Program-made: the position numbers and the translations under genes
NCBI RefSeq assembly: GCF_017948305.1
Contig: NZ_CP072842.1
Location: 2,362,501 to 2,426,500 of the forward strand
DNA length: 64,000 nucleotides
Direction of reading: 5' to 3'
Origin: Faecalibacter bovis
Lineage (GTDB): Bacteria > Bacteroidota > Bacteroidia > Flavobacteriales > Weeksellaceae
The notes under the pieces: generated by a model
What the model was told of the DNA's origin: nothing
The model's input: the letters and a program-made list of their open reading frames with translations, nothing else
Database searches by the model: none
Shown here: one piece after another, positions 26,358 through 35,529 of the stretch
Numbering within the stretch: position 1 is the first letter of the stretch
Layout of the letters: each line of letters begins with the position of its first letter

Positions 26358-28031
26358 ATGTTTTTTTTACTTGTTACAGTAATAGTTCAATTGTTTGTAA
26401 TTTATAGTTTTAGTTTACTTGCAAAATTTAAATATAATTCAAATCAACTACTAAGTTTAGAATTATTAAAAGGACTTAGCATTGTTGGTATAATCTCTTG
26501 TATAATTTCATTTTTTTTGCCATTAAATATCACTTATGAAATTTGTTTAATCATTTCGGGAATCTTGCTATTTATCACTCATAAAGCATGGCTAAATTTC
26601 AAAAAATTTAAGCTTAATTATAAGTGGATGTTTTCGATTTTAATGGTTCTTACGTTATTTGTAGGTAGTATGAATGCATTTATTTATGATACTTTTTTAT
26701 ATTATTTACCTTCTATTAAATGGCTTGACGATTATGGATTAGTGAAAGGATTAGCAAATTTTGATTTCAATTTAGGTCAAATGTCTTTGTGGCATATTTT
26801 ACAAGCTTCTTTTAATAATACAATAGATTTTACATATAAAATTAATGTTACATTAGTTGTAATTTTTCTAATATATCTTTTCGAAACCAAGCAAGAGAAA
26901 TTTAGTTTTTTCTTGCCTTTGTTTTATTTCTTCATAGCCTCACCATCTACAGAATTGCCGGTTTTTATTTTTTCTGTTATTGTAATATTAAATTATTTAA
27001 ATATTAAAAATGAAGATTCTATATATCTTGGAATCATTTTAGCAGCAATATTGGTATTAATCAAGCCTTTATCAATAGTTTTACCTTTTTTCTTTCTCTT
27101 TTTAATTTTTAAAGAACTGAAAAGATTTAATTATAAAGTATTTTTAATCATAGGTTCGATTTTACTGATTTTCTTAAGTAAGAATTATTATTTGACTGGT
27201 AATTTGTTTTTTCCGTTAAAATCTGGGATCACAAATAATATACATTCAGTTTCTGTAGAGATGTATAAATTAAATGATTTATTGGTCAGATTTTTAATAA
27301 TTTCTAAGTCTGATATAAATAATTTACCAGCTTTTGATGTATATGAAAAATGGACTAATTTAGATTATTATAAATTTCTTGTGCAAGATTTTAATATATC
27401 GATTAAGATTTATTTCACATTAATATTAACTACATTCATCTTTACAATATATTTTATAGTAAAAAAGAATATTGATTGGGTTGTTTTAGGAATATTAATA
27501 TTTATAAAAATGGTTTTTTTATTAAATGTTAGTATGCAGTATCGATTTGTTTTTGACGGACTTTTACTAATTAGTTGTGTGTTTTTATATAATAAAAACT
27601 TTAAGCTTAAACTTTTTTTGCCAATAATTATTTTAGCATCTTTTAGTTTCGTTTTTTCAAAAAGTTTATTTAGTATAAAAGATGAAAATTTTGTAATTCG
27701 TAATAGACCCTCTAAATATAAATTTAATCAATTAATCCTTACAAAAAATCGTTATACTAAAGGGTATAAGAGCAATATTTTTAATTTTAATACAAATGTA
27801 AATATTACAAGTGATCGTAGCTTAGACTTAAGACAACCTACGATTGCTAGTAAATTATTAAATCATTACTTACGTCAAAAATCACATCCTGAATTAATTA
27901 ATCCAAATAATATTAAATCTGGTTTTAAAATGGTTCAAAACCGTGAGGAAGATATTAAAGAAATTGAAAAACATTTAGATCAAATTAGACGTTATAGAAA
28001 AGAACACAGAAATAATAATTATCCTAAATAA
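26358..28031 (+). CDS. polytopic membrane protein (LIC_10190-like / GT-C-like), intact copy
   Basis: A 557-residue integral membrane protein with about 10-12 helices, starting five bases after the stop of its broken paralogue and clearly homologous to it over its length (shared FIYDT-YY-LP, LGQ-SLWHILQAS, ASPS-ELPVFI, IKPLSIVLPFFFL, SMQYRF). The first luminal loop has an Asp in IYDTFLYYLPSIKWLDDYGL, and such an acidic residue in the first loop is typical of GT-C glycosyltransferases. A soluble C-terminal tail (about 450-557) ends with a charged helix (EIEKHLDQIRRYRKEH). The role is unknown; surface polysaccharide or glycan transfer is a guess. Codon use is AT-rich, like the paralogue and less regular than valS. 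Confidence 0.7.
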   Translation: MFFLLVTVIVQLFVIYSFSLLAKFKYNSNQLLSLELLKGLSIVGIISCIISFFLPLNITYEICLIISGILLFITHKAWLNFKKFKLNYKWMFSILMVLTLFVGSMNAFIYDTFLYYLPSIKWLDDYGLVKGLANFDFNLGQMSLWHILQASFNNTIDFTYKINVTLVVIFLIYLFETKQEKFSFFLPLFYFFIASPSTELPVFIFSVIVILNYLNIKNEDSIYLGIILAAILVLIKPLSIVLPFFFLFLIFKELKRFNYKVFLIIGSILLIFLSKNYYLTGNLFFPLKSGITNNIHSVSVEMYKLNDLLVRFLIISKSDINNLPAFDVYEKWTNLDYYKFLVQDFNISIKIYFTLILTTFIFTIYFIVKKNIDWVVLGILIFIKMVFLLNVSMQYRFVFDGLLLISCVFLYNKNFKLKLFLPIIILASFSFVFSKSLFSIKDENFVIRNRPSKYKFNQLILTKNRYTKGYKSNIFNFNTNVNITSDRSLDLRQPTIASKLLNHYLRQKSHPELINPNNIKSGFKMVQNREEDIKEIEKHLDQIRRYRKEHRNNNYPK

Positions 28032-28081
28032 ATATATTTAAATAAAATTACTCAAATACAATATTTGTTGGGTAGATTGTT

Positions 28082-28089
28082 TAAATTTG
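28082..28089 (+). promoter_or_regulatory. -7 promoter box of valS
   Basis: Reads TAAATTTG. The TTG that could extend valS upstream (28087) lies inside this box, so it is not a start codon. Confidence 0.55.
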
Positions 28090-28119
28090 CCCAAATTTGT
28101 TTTTAAGAATAAATACACA

Positions 28120-30741
28120 ATGGAAATCGCATCGAAATATACGCCGACAGAGGTTGAAGGAAAATGGTACCAGTACTGGATGGAGAAAAAATACTTTAAA
28201 TCTACACCAGACGAGAGAAAAGCTTACACAATTGTAATTCCACCACCAAACGTCACTGGCGTCTTACACATGGGGCACATGCTGAACAATACGATTCAAG
28301 ACGTATTGATTCGTCGTGCACGTATGCGTGGATTCAATGCATGTTGGGTTCCTGGAACTGACCACGCTTCAATTGCAACAGAGGCGAAAGTCGTTGCTAA
28401 ATTAAAAGAAGAGGGTGTTTCTAAATTTGATATCGGTCGTGAAGAATTTTTAAATCACGCTTGGGATTGGACTCACAAACACGGTGGAATCATCTTAGAT
28501 CAATTAAAAAAATTAGGAGCTTCTTGTGATTGGGATCGTACAAAATTCACGATGGATCCAGATTTATCTGAATCAGTTCAACGTGTATTTATTGATTTAT
28601 ACAACAAAGGATTAATTTATCGTGGTTACCGTATGGTAAACTGGGATCCTGAAGCGAAAACAAATATTTCTGATGAAGAGGTTGTTTACAAAGAGAAAAA
28701 CGGAAAATTATACCACTTAAAATACCAAGTAGTAGGTTCTGATAAATATATCGTTGTTGCAACAACTCGCCCAGAAACAATTTTTGGGGATACTGCTGTT
28801 TGTATCAATCCAAACGATGAGCGTTACGAATGGTTAAAAGGACAAAAAGTAATTGTTCCTTTAGTTGGTCGTGAAGTAAACATCATCGAAGATGAGTATG
28901 TTGATTTAGAATTCGGAACTGGATGTTTAAAAGTAACTCCAGCTCACGATACAAATGACTACGAATTAGGAAAAAAACATAACTTAGAATTCATTGATAT
29001 TTTTACGGATGAGGCGAAATTAAACGATTACGGATTAAACTATGCCGGAATGGATCGTTTCAAAGCACGTAAAGAGGTTGAAAAAGAATTAGAAGAAAAA
29101 GGTTTACTTGAAAAAGTAGAAGATTATAAAAATAATGTAGGAACATCTGAAAGAACAGGAGCGGTTATCGAGCCTAAAATCTCGAACCAATGGTTCTTAA
29201 AAATGACAGATTTAGCTAAACCTGCATTAGACAATGTTATGAACGATACAATTAAATTTCACCCAGCGAAATTTAAAAACACATATCGTAACTGGATGGA
29301 AAATGTTACAGATTGGAACATTTCTCGTCAATTATGGTGGGGACACCAAATTCCGGCATTCTTTTATGGTGATGGAAACGAAGATTTCGTTGTTGCATTA
29401 ACAAAAGAAGAAGCGTTACCATTAGCACAAGAGAAATCAGGAAATGTTGCATTAACAATCGAAGATTTACGTCAAGATGAAGATGCATTAGATACGTGGT
29501 TCTCTTCTTGGTTATGGCCAATTTCAGTTTTTGATGGAATCAATAATCCAGAGAACGAAGAAATCAAATATTACTATCCAACTCAGGATTTAGTAACGGG
29601 TCCAGACATTATTTTCTTCTGGGTTGCGCGTATGATTGTAGCTGGGTATGAGTTTAAAGGACAATTACCTTTCGAGAATGTATATTTCACAGGTATCGTT
29701 CGTGACAAGCAAGGACGCAAAATGTCTAAGTCTTTAGGAAACTCCCCAGATCCAATTGATTTAATGAACGAGTACGGAGCTGATGCAACACGTATGGGAA
29801 TGTTATTAACTGCACCAGCAGGAAATGACTTACCATTTGATGTAGATTTATGTTTACAAGGGCGTAATTTCGCAAATAAAATTTGGAATGCTTTCCGTTT
29901 AATCAAAGGTTTTGAGATTAATGAAGAATTAGAACAAACTTCTGCGCAAGCAAAAGCAGTAAACTGGTTCGAGAATAAATTCCAACAAGCTTTAGCTGAT
30001 ATCGAGCACAACTACGATCAATACCGTTTATCAGATTCGTTAATGGCGATCTATAAATTAATTTGGGATGATTTCTGTTCTTGGTATTTAGAAGCGATTA
30101 AACCTACATTTAGTGAGCCAATCGATCGTAAAACATATGATGCAACAATCGGTTACTTAGAAAATGTATTAAAAGTGTTACATCCATTTATGCCTTTCTT
30201 AACAGAGGAAATTTGGCACTTAATTGCTGATCGTACAGAAGATGAAGCTTTAATTATTTCTGAATATCCAACAGTTACTTCTTTCGACGAAACAATTATC
30301 AAAGCTTTCGAAAATACGAAAGAAGCGACAACTGCTATTCGTGGATTACGTTCAGAAAAAGGAATGTCTCCAAAAGAAGCATTAGAAGTTTTCGCAGACG
30401 AAAATGCAGCGAACGAAATTTTTGTTGATGTATTCTCTAAATTAGGAAACGTTTCTAACTTTAATACAGGTGATAAACCTGAAAAAGGTTTCGGTTTCCG
30501 TGTGGGTACGTTAGAGTTTATGATTCCAATGTCAGATAATATCGATGTTGAAGCTGAACGCGAAAAATTACAAAAAGAATTAGAATACAACCAAGGATTC
30601 TTAAATTCAGTTCGTAAAAAATTATCTAACGAAAAATTTGTTGCTGGTGCACCAGAACAGGTAATTAATGCAGAACGTAAAAAAGAAGCTGATGCTTTAG
30701 CTAAAATTGCACAAATCGAAGAGCAATTAGCTTCATTATAA
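28120..30741 (+). CDS. valS: valine-tRNA ligase
   Basis: An 873-residue class I aminoacyl-tRNA synthetase charging tRNA-Val. The HIGH-type motif is in [15 protein letters not shown] near residue 45, and the KMSKS motif in [10 protein letters not shown] near residue 530. The editing domain (CP1) lies between, with [15 protein letters not shown] near 221 and [15 protein letters not shown] near 270. The anticodon-binding domain follows, and a C-terminal coiled coil (about 805-873) closes the protein. Codon use is strongly biased, as for highly expressed genes. The ATG at 28120 is chosen, since the TTG at 28087 overlaps the promoter. Confidence 0.97.
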   Translation: MEIASKYTPTEVEGKWYQYWMEKKYFKSTPDERKAYTIVIPPPNVTGVLHMGHMLNNTIQDVLIRRARMRGFNACWVPGTDHASIATEAKVVAKLKEEGVSKFDIGREEFLNHAWDWTHKHGGIILDQLKKLGASCDWDRTKFTMDPDLSESVQRVFIDLYNKGLIYRGYRMVNWDPEAKTNISDEEVVYKEKNGKLYHLKYQVVGSDKYIVVATTRPETIFGDTAVCINPNDERYEWLKGQKVIVPLVGREVNIIEDEYVDLEFGTGCLKVTPAHDTNDYELGKKHNLEFIDIFTDEAKLNDYGLNYAGMDRFKARKEVEKELEEKGLLEKVEDYKNNVGTSERTGAVIEPKISNQWFLKMTDLAKPALDNVMNDTIKFHPAKFKNTYRNWMENVTDWNISRQLWWGHQIPAFFYGDGNEDFVVALTKEEALPLAQEKSGNVALTIEDLRQDEDALDTWFSSWLWPISVFDGINNPENEEIKYYYPTQDLVTGPDIIFFWVARMIVAGYEFKGQLPFENVYFTGIVRDKQGRKMSKSLGNSPDPIDLMNEYGADATRMGMLLTAPAGNDLPFDVDLCLQGRNFANKIWNAFRLIKGFEINEELEQTSAQAKAVNWFENKFQQALADIEHNYDQYRLSDSLMAIYKLIWDDFCSWYLEAIKPTFSEPIDRKTYDATIGYLENVLKVLHPFMPFLTEEIWHLIADRTEDEALIISEYPTVTSFDETIIKAFENTKEATTAIRGLRSEKGMSPKEALEVFADENAANEIFVDVFSKLGNVSNFNTGDKPEKGFGFRVGTLEFMIPMSDNIDVEAEREKLQKELEYNQGFLNSVRKKLSNEKFVAGAPEQVINAERKKEADALAKIAQIEEQLASL

Positions 30742-30770
30742 TTTAGTGTAAATTTTAGATTAACATAATT

Positions 30771-30804
30771 TAAAAACCACTCTAATATTAGAGTGGTTTT
30801 TTGT
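30771..30804 (+). terminator. terminator after valS
   Basis: A perfect palindrome with arms AAAACCACTCTAAT and ATTAGAGTGGTTTT (30773-30786, 30787-30800), followed by further T. Confidence 0.88.
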
Positions 30805-30834
30805 TTTATTATTTTGATTAGAATTGATAATCCT

Positions 30835-30842
30835 TAAATTTG
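30835..30842 (+). promoter_or_regulatory. -7 promoter box of the LysE-type gene
   Basis: Reads TAAATTTG, 19 nt before the ATG at 30861; the TTG at 30840 lies inside this box. Confidence 0.5.
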
Positions 30843-30860
30843 CACAACTTACCAATTACC

Positions 30861-31502
30861 ATGGATTATATTCAACTTTTATTAATCGGAATCTTCACTG
30901 CAATCATAGGATCTTCAATCCCTGGTTTGTTAAATATGACTGTTGTTAAAATTGGCAAACAAGAAGGTTATAAAAGTGCTTATACATTTATGGTTGGCAC
31001 AGCTATCACGATTACATTGCAAGTTTATATCGCGATTTTCTTAGCAAAATTCATCAATTTTAATGAAGAAGTGACCAAAATCTTCAGAGAAATAGGATTG
31101 TTAGTTTTTGTTCTTATCACGATTTATTTTTTGTTTTTTGCACAAAAACGTGACAATAAAAAGAAGAAGAAAAAAATGGAACAAATAGGAGAGGTGAAGC
31201 AAAAAAATAAATTTATTTATGGTTTAATTTTAGCAGCTTTAAATATTTTCCCTATTCCATTTTATGTGTTCTTAAGCGCAACATTAGTTTCGTATAAAAT
31301 ATCAGTATTTGGTCAACCTAATAGTTCAATTTTTTCTTTAGGAGTTGCAATCGGTTCAATGATAATTTTTGGTTTATACCTGAAGTTTTTCAGTAAAAAA
31401 TCAGAAGATAACTCATTTATCTTAAAGAACATAAACTACATCATCGGAGGAATTACTTCAGTAGTTTCTTTATTAACGACTTATCAAGTTTTTTTCAAAT
31501 AA
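30861..31502 (+). CDS. LysE-family transporter
   Basis: A 213-residue inner-membrane protein with six hydrophobic segments. The opening GIFTAIIGSSIPGLLNMTVVKIG...GYKSAYTFMVGTAI matches the LysE/RhtB pattern (Pro-Gly after the first helix and a conserved Gly-rich stretch). A basic cytoplasmic loop with six consecutive lysines (KRDNKKKKKKMEQ, about residues 95-110) separates two three-helix halves. Family members export amino acids; the substrate here is unknown. The ATG at 30861 is chosen because the TTG further upstream overlaps the promoter. Confidence 0.75.
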   Translation: MDYIQLLLIGIFTAIIGSSIPGLLNMTVVKIGKQEGYKSAYTFMVGTAITITLQVYIAIFLAKFINFNEEVTKIFREIGLLVFVLITIYFLFFAQKRDNKKKKKKMEQIGEVKQKNKFIYGLILAALNIFPIPFYVFLSATLVSYKISVFGQPNSSIFSLGVAIGSMIIFGLYLKFFSKKSEDNSFILKNINYIIGGITSVVSLLTTYQVFFK

Positions 31503-31536
31503 AAATCCACAAAAATACTTTTGTGGATCTTCTATA
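31503..31536. terminator. probable terminator between convergent genes
   Basis: The stem ATCCACAAAA / TTTTGTGGAT (31505-31514, 31519-31528) between convergent genes, with only a weak T-tract. Confidence 0.6.
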
Positions 31537-31550
31537 TTTTGCATAAAATT

Positions 31551-31988
31551 TTAGTTTAAATTCGGTTTTGGATGTGCATATTTAATTAAATAATCCATCA
31601 CTTCATCACATTCTTTTCCATCTACAATAAAGGATAATACATCTTCAATTAATTCTTCAATTATTTGTGGATTAAATTCATATTTTTTAGCTAAATCAAT
31701 ACAGAAATTTACTTCATTTTCATGAATATCAAAGTCAGAAACCATTAAAACAACTAAATCATATAAGGCAGCTAAGCGTTCTGTAAAAGTTGAGGGAATA
31801 CTAAATGGAATTTTATCTGTATTTGAAACTATATAATCAATGTCCTTGTAAGTTAATTGGTGATGTTTAGCAATTTGTGTAATGATATCAATTTCTCTTT
31901 CAGTTAAATTATCATCACTTTTTCCAAGTAAAATAAGGTTTTTAATTAAGTTTAACTTATCAATAATTGATGTATTTTTTTCGGACAT
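31551..31988 (-). CDS. TerB-like helical protein
   Basis: A 145-residue, all-helical cytoplasmic protein. The pattern LTEREIDIITQIAKHHQLTYKDIDYIV, then RLAALYDLVVLMVSDFDIHENEVNFCIDLAKKYEFNPQIIEELIEDV, with paired acidic loops (D-x-x-I-H-E-N-E), resembles the TerB/TerD-associated fold of the tellurite-resistance family. Many stand-alone TerB-like proteins occur in Bacteroidota, and their function is not established. No ter genes lie nearby, so a tellurite role is not implied. Convergent with the LysE-type gene and divergent from the aldehyde dehydrogenase. Confidence 0.65.
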   Translation of the reverse strand: MSEKNTSIIDKLNLIKNLILLGKSDDNLTEREIDIITQIAKHHQLTYKDIDYIVSNTDKIPFSIPSTFTERLAALYDLVVLMVSDFDIHENEVNFCIDLAKKYEFNPQIIEELIEDVLSFIVDGKECDEVMDYLIKYAHPKPNLN

Positions 31989-32044
31989 TGTATTAATTCT
32001 AAAATGAATTTAAAATTAACTATATTTAATAAAATCATAGTAAA

Positions 32045-33457
32045 ATGTCTGATAAAAATTATCCATATATCGATTTAATATACAATCAGCAAGTTGAGAA
32101 TAAGTGTGTTGTTCAAAATTTGACCATTAAACAACGAATAGCATTACTTAAAAAGCTTGAAAAGGAAATTATTGCACATCGTGAGGAGATTGTAGAAGCT
32201 TTAGGAAAAGATTTTAGAAAAAGTAAAGTTGAAACCGAATCAACTGAAATATATCCAGTTTTATCTGAAATTAGATTGTTTTGCAAAAATCTGTCGGAAT
32301 GGTCTAAATCTAAATCAGTTTCAAATAATCTAGTATTTTTTGGTTCTAAAGCTGAGATTGTAAACGAACCAAAGGGAAATTGTCTTATTATTTCGCCTTG
32401 GAATTATCCTTTTCAATTGGCTTTAATGCATCTAATTCCATGTATTGCAGCAGGAAATACAGCAATTATAAAACCTTCTGAATTTACAGCGCATACAAAT
32501 AGCGTTTTAAATAAAATTTTGGGGAATGTTTTTGATTCTAATCATGTACAATTGATATATGGCGAAGTTGAGGAAACAAAATATATTTTGTCTAAGAAAT
32601 TTGATCATATTCATTTTACAGGTTCGCCAAATGTTGGGAAAATTGTAATGGAAGCTGGAGCGAAACATCTTTCCTCAGTAACTTTAGAATTAGGAGGTAA
32701 ATCACCCTTAATTATTGGAGAAGATTTTGATCTAAAAAAGGCTGTTTCTAAAGCTATTTGGGGAAAATTAATCAACAATGGTCAAACTTGTATCGCGCCT
32801 GATTATATCTTAATACATGAAGATAAAGCGCAAGAATTTGTTGATGAATTTATTAAACAAATGGATAAAACTTTTGGATCCGATCCAAAGAATTCTGAAG
32901 ATTTAGCCCGAATGATTAATACACGTAATTTTAATCGTGTAAAAGATTTGATTCAGAATGCAATCGAATTAGGAGCGAATTGTCCTTATGGAAACGAATA
33001 TGATGGGTATGAATTATATATTAAACCTACAATTTTAACGAATGTTCCTAAAGATGCAGAAATTTTGAAAGAAGAAATTTTTGGACCAGTTTTTCCAATT
33101 ATTACCTATAATTCGGTTGAAAATGTAATTAATTATGTCAATTCAGACGAAAAACCATTAGCATTATATATTTTTTCTAATAATAAAGAATTGATAGAAA
33201 ATGTGACGAATCATACATCTTCTGGAGCTGTTTTAGTAAATGATTTATTGATTCATATTTTACATCCAAATTTACCGTTCGGTGGATTAAATCATTCAGG
33301 AATAGGATCTTCAACTGGGTATTTTGGATTTTTAGATTTTTCACATCAAAAGCCAGTTTTAAAAGTGAACCAAATGTTTTCTCTAACGAAATTTTTAAAT
33401 TATCCTTATAATTCGTTCACAAAAAAAATTATTAATCTAATGATAAAGTATTTATAG
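32045..33457 (+). CDS. aldehyde dehydrogenase family protein (class 3-like)
   Basis: A 470-residue NAD(P)-dependent aldehyde dehydrogenase. It has the class 3 style short N-terminus, then SPWNYPFQLALMHLIPCIAAGNTAIIKPSE near residue 117, FTGSPNVGKIVMEAGAKH near 192, the catalytic Glu in VTLELGGKSP near 213 and the catalytic Cys in NNGQTCIAPDYILI near 245. The C-terminus carries PFGGLNHSGIGSSTGYFGFLDFSHQKPV. Substrates are probably fatty or aromatic aldehydes. It precedes an Rrf2 regulator by 72 nt but is not clearly in an operon with it, since that gene has its own -7 box. Confidence 0.92.
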   Translation: MSDKNYPYIDLIYNQQVENKCVVQNLTIKQRIALLKKLEKEIIAHREEIVEALGKDFRKSKVETESTEIYPVLSEIRLFCKNLSEWSKSKSVSNNLVFFGSKAEIVNEPKGNCLIISPWNYPFQLALMHLIPCIAAGNTAIIKPSEFTAHTNSVLNKILGNVFDSNHVQLIYGEVEETKYILSKKFDHIHFTGSPNVGKIVMEAGAKHLSSVTLELGGKSPLIIGEDFDLKKAVSKAIWGKLINNGQTCIAPDYILIHEDKAQEFVDEFIKQMDKTFGSDPKNSEDLARMINTRNFNRVKDLIQNAIELGANCPYGNEYDGYELYIKPTILTNVPKDAEILKEEIFGPVFPIITYNSVENVINYVNSDEKPLALYIFSNNKELIENVTNHTSSGAVLVNDLLIHILHPNLPFGGLNHSGIGSSTGYFGFLDFSHQKPVLKVNQMFSLTKFLNYPYNSFTKKIINLMIKYL

Positions 33458-33501
33458 AACCGTTTTACGCTCTTAAATTTGTTAAATATCATTTCAAAGG
33501 T

Positions 33502-33509
33502 TATTTTTG
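33502..33509 (+). promoter_or_regulatory. -7 promoter box of the Rrf2 gene
   Basis: Reads TATTTTTG, 20 nt before the TTG start at 33530. Confidence 0.5.
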
Positions 33510-33529
33510 TTGTAATAAAATAAACTAAA

Positions 33530-33937
33530 TTGTTATCAAAGAAGACTAAATACGGTTTAAAAGCGATGGCTTACCTTGCCAGACAAGAAAGTAGTAAGCC
33601 AGTTTTGATTGGGCAAATCTCTGAGGTTGAAATGATACCTAAGAAGTTCTTAGAGGCTATATTATTAGACTTAAAGAAATTAGGATTTGTAAACTCAAAA
33701 CAAGGAAAAGGAGGAGGATATTATTTGGCGCGTACTGCTGAAGAAATATCGTTAGCTTCTTTGATTCGTGTGTTAGAAGGACCGATTGCTTTATTGCCAT
33801 GTGTGAGTAAAAATTACTACGAAAAATGTGATGATTGCCCTAATGAAGGCGTTTGTCAGTTGAATAAAGTAATGACTGAACTGAGAGATTCTACTTTGGA
33901 AATATTAGAAAATAAATCCTTAGCTAGTTTAAGATAA
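33530..33937 (+). CDS. Rrf2-family transcriptional regulator with cysteines
   Basis: A 135-residue regulator. The winged helix-turn-helix runs from LSKKTKYGLKAMAYLARQ through ISEVEMIPKKFLEAILLDLKKLGFVNSKQGKGGGYYLAR, the usual Rrf2 sequence. Near the C-terminus LPCVSKNYYEKCDDCPNEGVC carries cysteines that could bind an iron-sulfur cluster, as in IscR and NsrR. The start is a TTG: the family normally begins (M)LSKKTKYG, which fits position 33530 exactly, and no ATG is available upstream in frame. The regulated genes are unknown; the aldehyde dehydrogenase upstream is a candidate by proximity only. Confidence 0.86.
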   Translation: MLSKKTKYGLKAMAYLARQESSKPVLIGQISEVEMIPKKFLEAILLDLKKLGFVNSKQGKGGGYYLARTAEEISLASLIRVLEGPIALLPCVSKNYYEKCDDCPNEGVCQLNKVMTELRDSTLEILENKSLASLR

Positions 33938-33971
33938 AAAAAAGCCTGAAAGAAATTTCAGGCTTTTTTTT
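33936..33971. terminator. bidirectional terminator after the Rrf2 gene
   Basis: The stem AGCCTGAAA / TTTCAGGCT with A-run before and T-run after lies between two convergent genes. Confidence 0.88.
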
Positions 33972-34638
33972 AGTAATATGTATAATGAAATATTTGAGCT
34001 GATTTTAGTAAAAATGTATCTGAAATTAAGTTTTCAATTGATTTAATTTCTTGCTCAATAATTTCTTGATTTTTATTGTAATTCGGAAATGTATTCAAAT
34101 TTAATTGCTGATTTTTAGTTTTTACTTTTTGCTGAATACTTTTAATGAATAGTTTCTTTTGTTTATTCACATCAACTTTTTCAAACTTCGATGGATCTAT
34201 TGACTGAGCTTCAAATAGCGCATGTTCTGCATAAGCGACTAATAAACTTTGCATTTGATCGTAATACGCAACTTTTGTGTCTATTAGTTGATTAATTCTA
34301 TTAATTGATTGTAATAATAAAATTACTTTTGGTCTATAAGCTGTGATTTGTTCAGATTGATTTAATTTTTGTAAATGTTGCGCATAAATTAAATAAAATT
34401 GAGCTTTTCCATTTTCACCAATAAAATCTTGTAAAAATCCCTGAGTTCTTTTACCAATTTCGTATGCTGTATCAGGATTTTGAGGTTTAATAGTTGTAAA
34501 AACCTCTGGATATTTTTCTTCCATTGTACTAATATCATATCCAATTTCATCTTGATTTACAACTTGTGCATTTAAAGATATTGAAGTTTGAATAGATATA
34601 AATAGTGATAGTATTAATATTTTGTAATTCATTGTCAT
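33970..34638 (-). CDS. exported protein of unknown function
   Basis: A 222-residue protein with a signal peptide (MNYKILILSLFISIQTSISLNAQ; the ATG at 34632 is a second possible start). The mature part is helical and rich in Gln and Asn, with KTKNQQLNLNTFPNYNKNQEIIEQEIKSIENLI near the end; no known domain recognised. It follows the secreted endonuclease I gene by 31 nt on the same strand and may be co-transcribed, but a functional link is not supported by sequence. Confidence 0.7.
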   Translation of the reverse strand: MTMNYKILILSLFISIQTSISLNAQVVNQDEIGYDISTMEEKYPEVFTTIKPQNPDTAYEIGKRTQGFLQDFIGENGKAQFYLIYAQHLQKLNQSEQITAYRPKVILLLQSINRINQLIDTKVAYYDQMQSLLVAYAEHALFEAQSIDPSKFEKVDVNKQKKLFIKSIQQKVKTKNQQLNLNTFPNYNKNQEIIEQEIKSIENLISDTFLLKSAQIFHYTYY

Positions 34639-34669
34639 ATATTAATATAAGTATGTTTTGTTAATTTAA

Positions 34670-35473
34670 TTATTTAATTTCTTTCCAATTATTTTTTGCT
34701 TTTGGTCCACCCCAAATTTTAGTTGCCAAATATGGATTGTCAATAAATGGATTGCGATTTCCTTGACCAAAAGTATTGGCTAAGTTACCCAAATAATTAT
34801 TACGTTGTATTTCTAATTTAGAAACAGGATCGTCAGCATTCCATTTTAAGAATAAATCTGGCATGTCTTTGTGATAAGTATTTTTACTTTTTGCCACACG
34901 ATTTGGATGTGTCTGATCTCCATAACGTACATACATATACATTATGATTCTCGCGATATCACCTTTCCATTCATTGCCAGGATACCAAGCATTGTTATCT
35001 CTTTTAGAATTTTTTCCAGTTCCGTCTATAAACGGTAAATTACTTCGTTTTGTATTTCTTGTAACATCGGCTGGTCTCATCATATGCGCATCTGCACCTG
35101 GACCAGATTGACCTAAATTTGGTTTCCCTAATGATTTTGGATAAACATGTTCACGGCTCCATTGACCTTTATTCCCACCTGTGTTTGTTTTAGAACGCGT
35201 TCTGTTTTCATCTTTATTTTTAGATTGATCATTAAAACCATAAATCAACGCGACATTTTTAGGATTTTTAGTATCAGCATCTGTTATAGCTAAAGCTTTC
35301 CAAAGCTCTTTGTATGTTAAATTATTTTTATGTGTAGTTTTAATTAGACTAGCTAATTCCTTTTTTAAATCATTTCCTTTTTTATTAAAATTGATTGATT
35401 TATAATATTTCGGCATTTGTGCATTTAAAATTGTAAGGGCAGAAAAACCGAAAATAAATAGTACCTTCTTCAT
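34670..35473 (-). CDS. secreted endonuclease I family protein
   Basis: A 267-residue exported nuclease (signal peptide ending NAQ). It has the endonuclease I domain: TYKELWKAL, then WSREHVYPKSLG near residue 130 with the catalytic His, DAHMMRPADVTRNTKRSNLPF near 149, and a conserved WYPGNEWKGDIARIIMYMYVRYGDQ near 182. The C-terminus carries NRNPFIDNPYLATKIWG. Such enzymes degrade extracellular DNA or RNA; the strand specificity is unknown. This copy has no T9SS sorting domain, unlike the one at 39429, so it probably stays in the periplasm. Confidence 0.9.
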   Translation of the reverse strand: MKKVLFIFGFSALTILNAQMPKYYKSINFNKKGNDLKKELASLIKTTHKNNLTYKELWKALAITDADTKNPKNVALIYGFNDQSKNKDENRTRSKTNTGGNKGQWSREHVYPKSLGKPNLGQSGPGADAHMMRPADVTRNTKRSNLPFIDGTGKNSKRDNNAWYPGNEWKGDIARIIMYMYVRYGDQTHPNRVAKSKNTYHKDMPDLFLKWNADDPVSKLEIQRNNYLGNLANTFGQGNRNPFIDNPYLATKIWGGPKAKNNWKEIK

Positions 35474-35483
35474 TAATATCTCT

Positions 35484-35491
35484 TATTTTTG
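35484..35491 (+). promoter_or_regulatory. -7 promoter box of tilS
   Basis: Reads TATTTTTG, 38 nt before the tilS ATG. Confidence 0.4.
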
Positions 35492-35496
35492 AAAAG

Positions 35497-35504
35497 CAAA
35501 TATA
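35497..35504 (-). promoter_or_regulatory. -7 promoter box of the endonuclease I gene
   Basis: Reads TATATTTG on the minus strand, 24 nt before the ATG at 35473; it is divergent from the tilS box. Confidence 0.5.
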
Positions 35505-35529
35505 AAAGTATTAATCCTTAAGAATTGCT

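Noticed and set aside
28087-28119. Longer valS starting at TTG 28087
   Set aside because: The TTG is part of the -7 box TAAATTTG, so it would lie upstream of the transcription start; the ATG at 28120 matches normal ValS N-termini.
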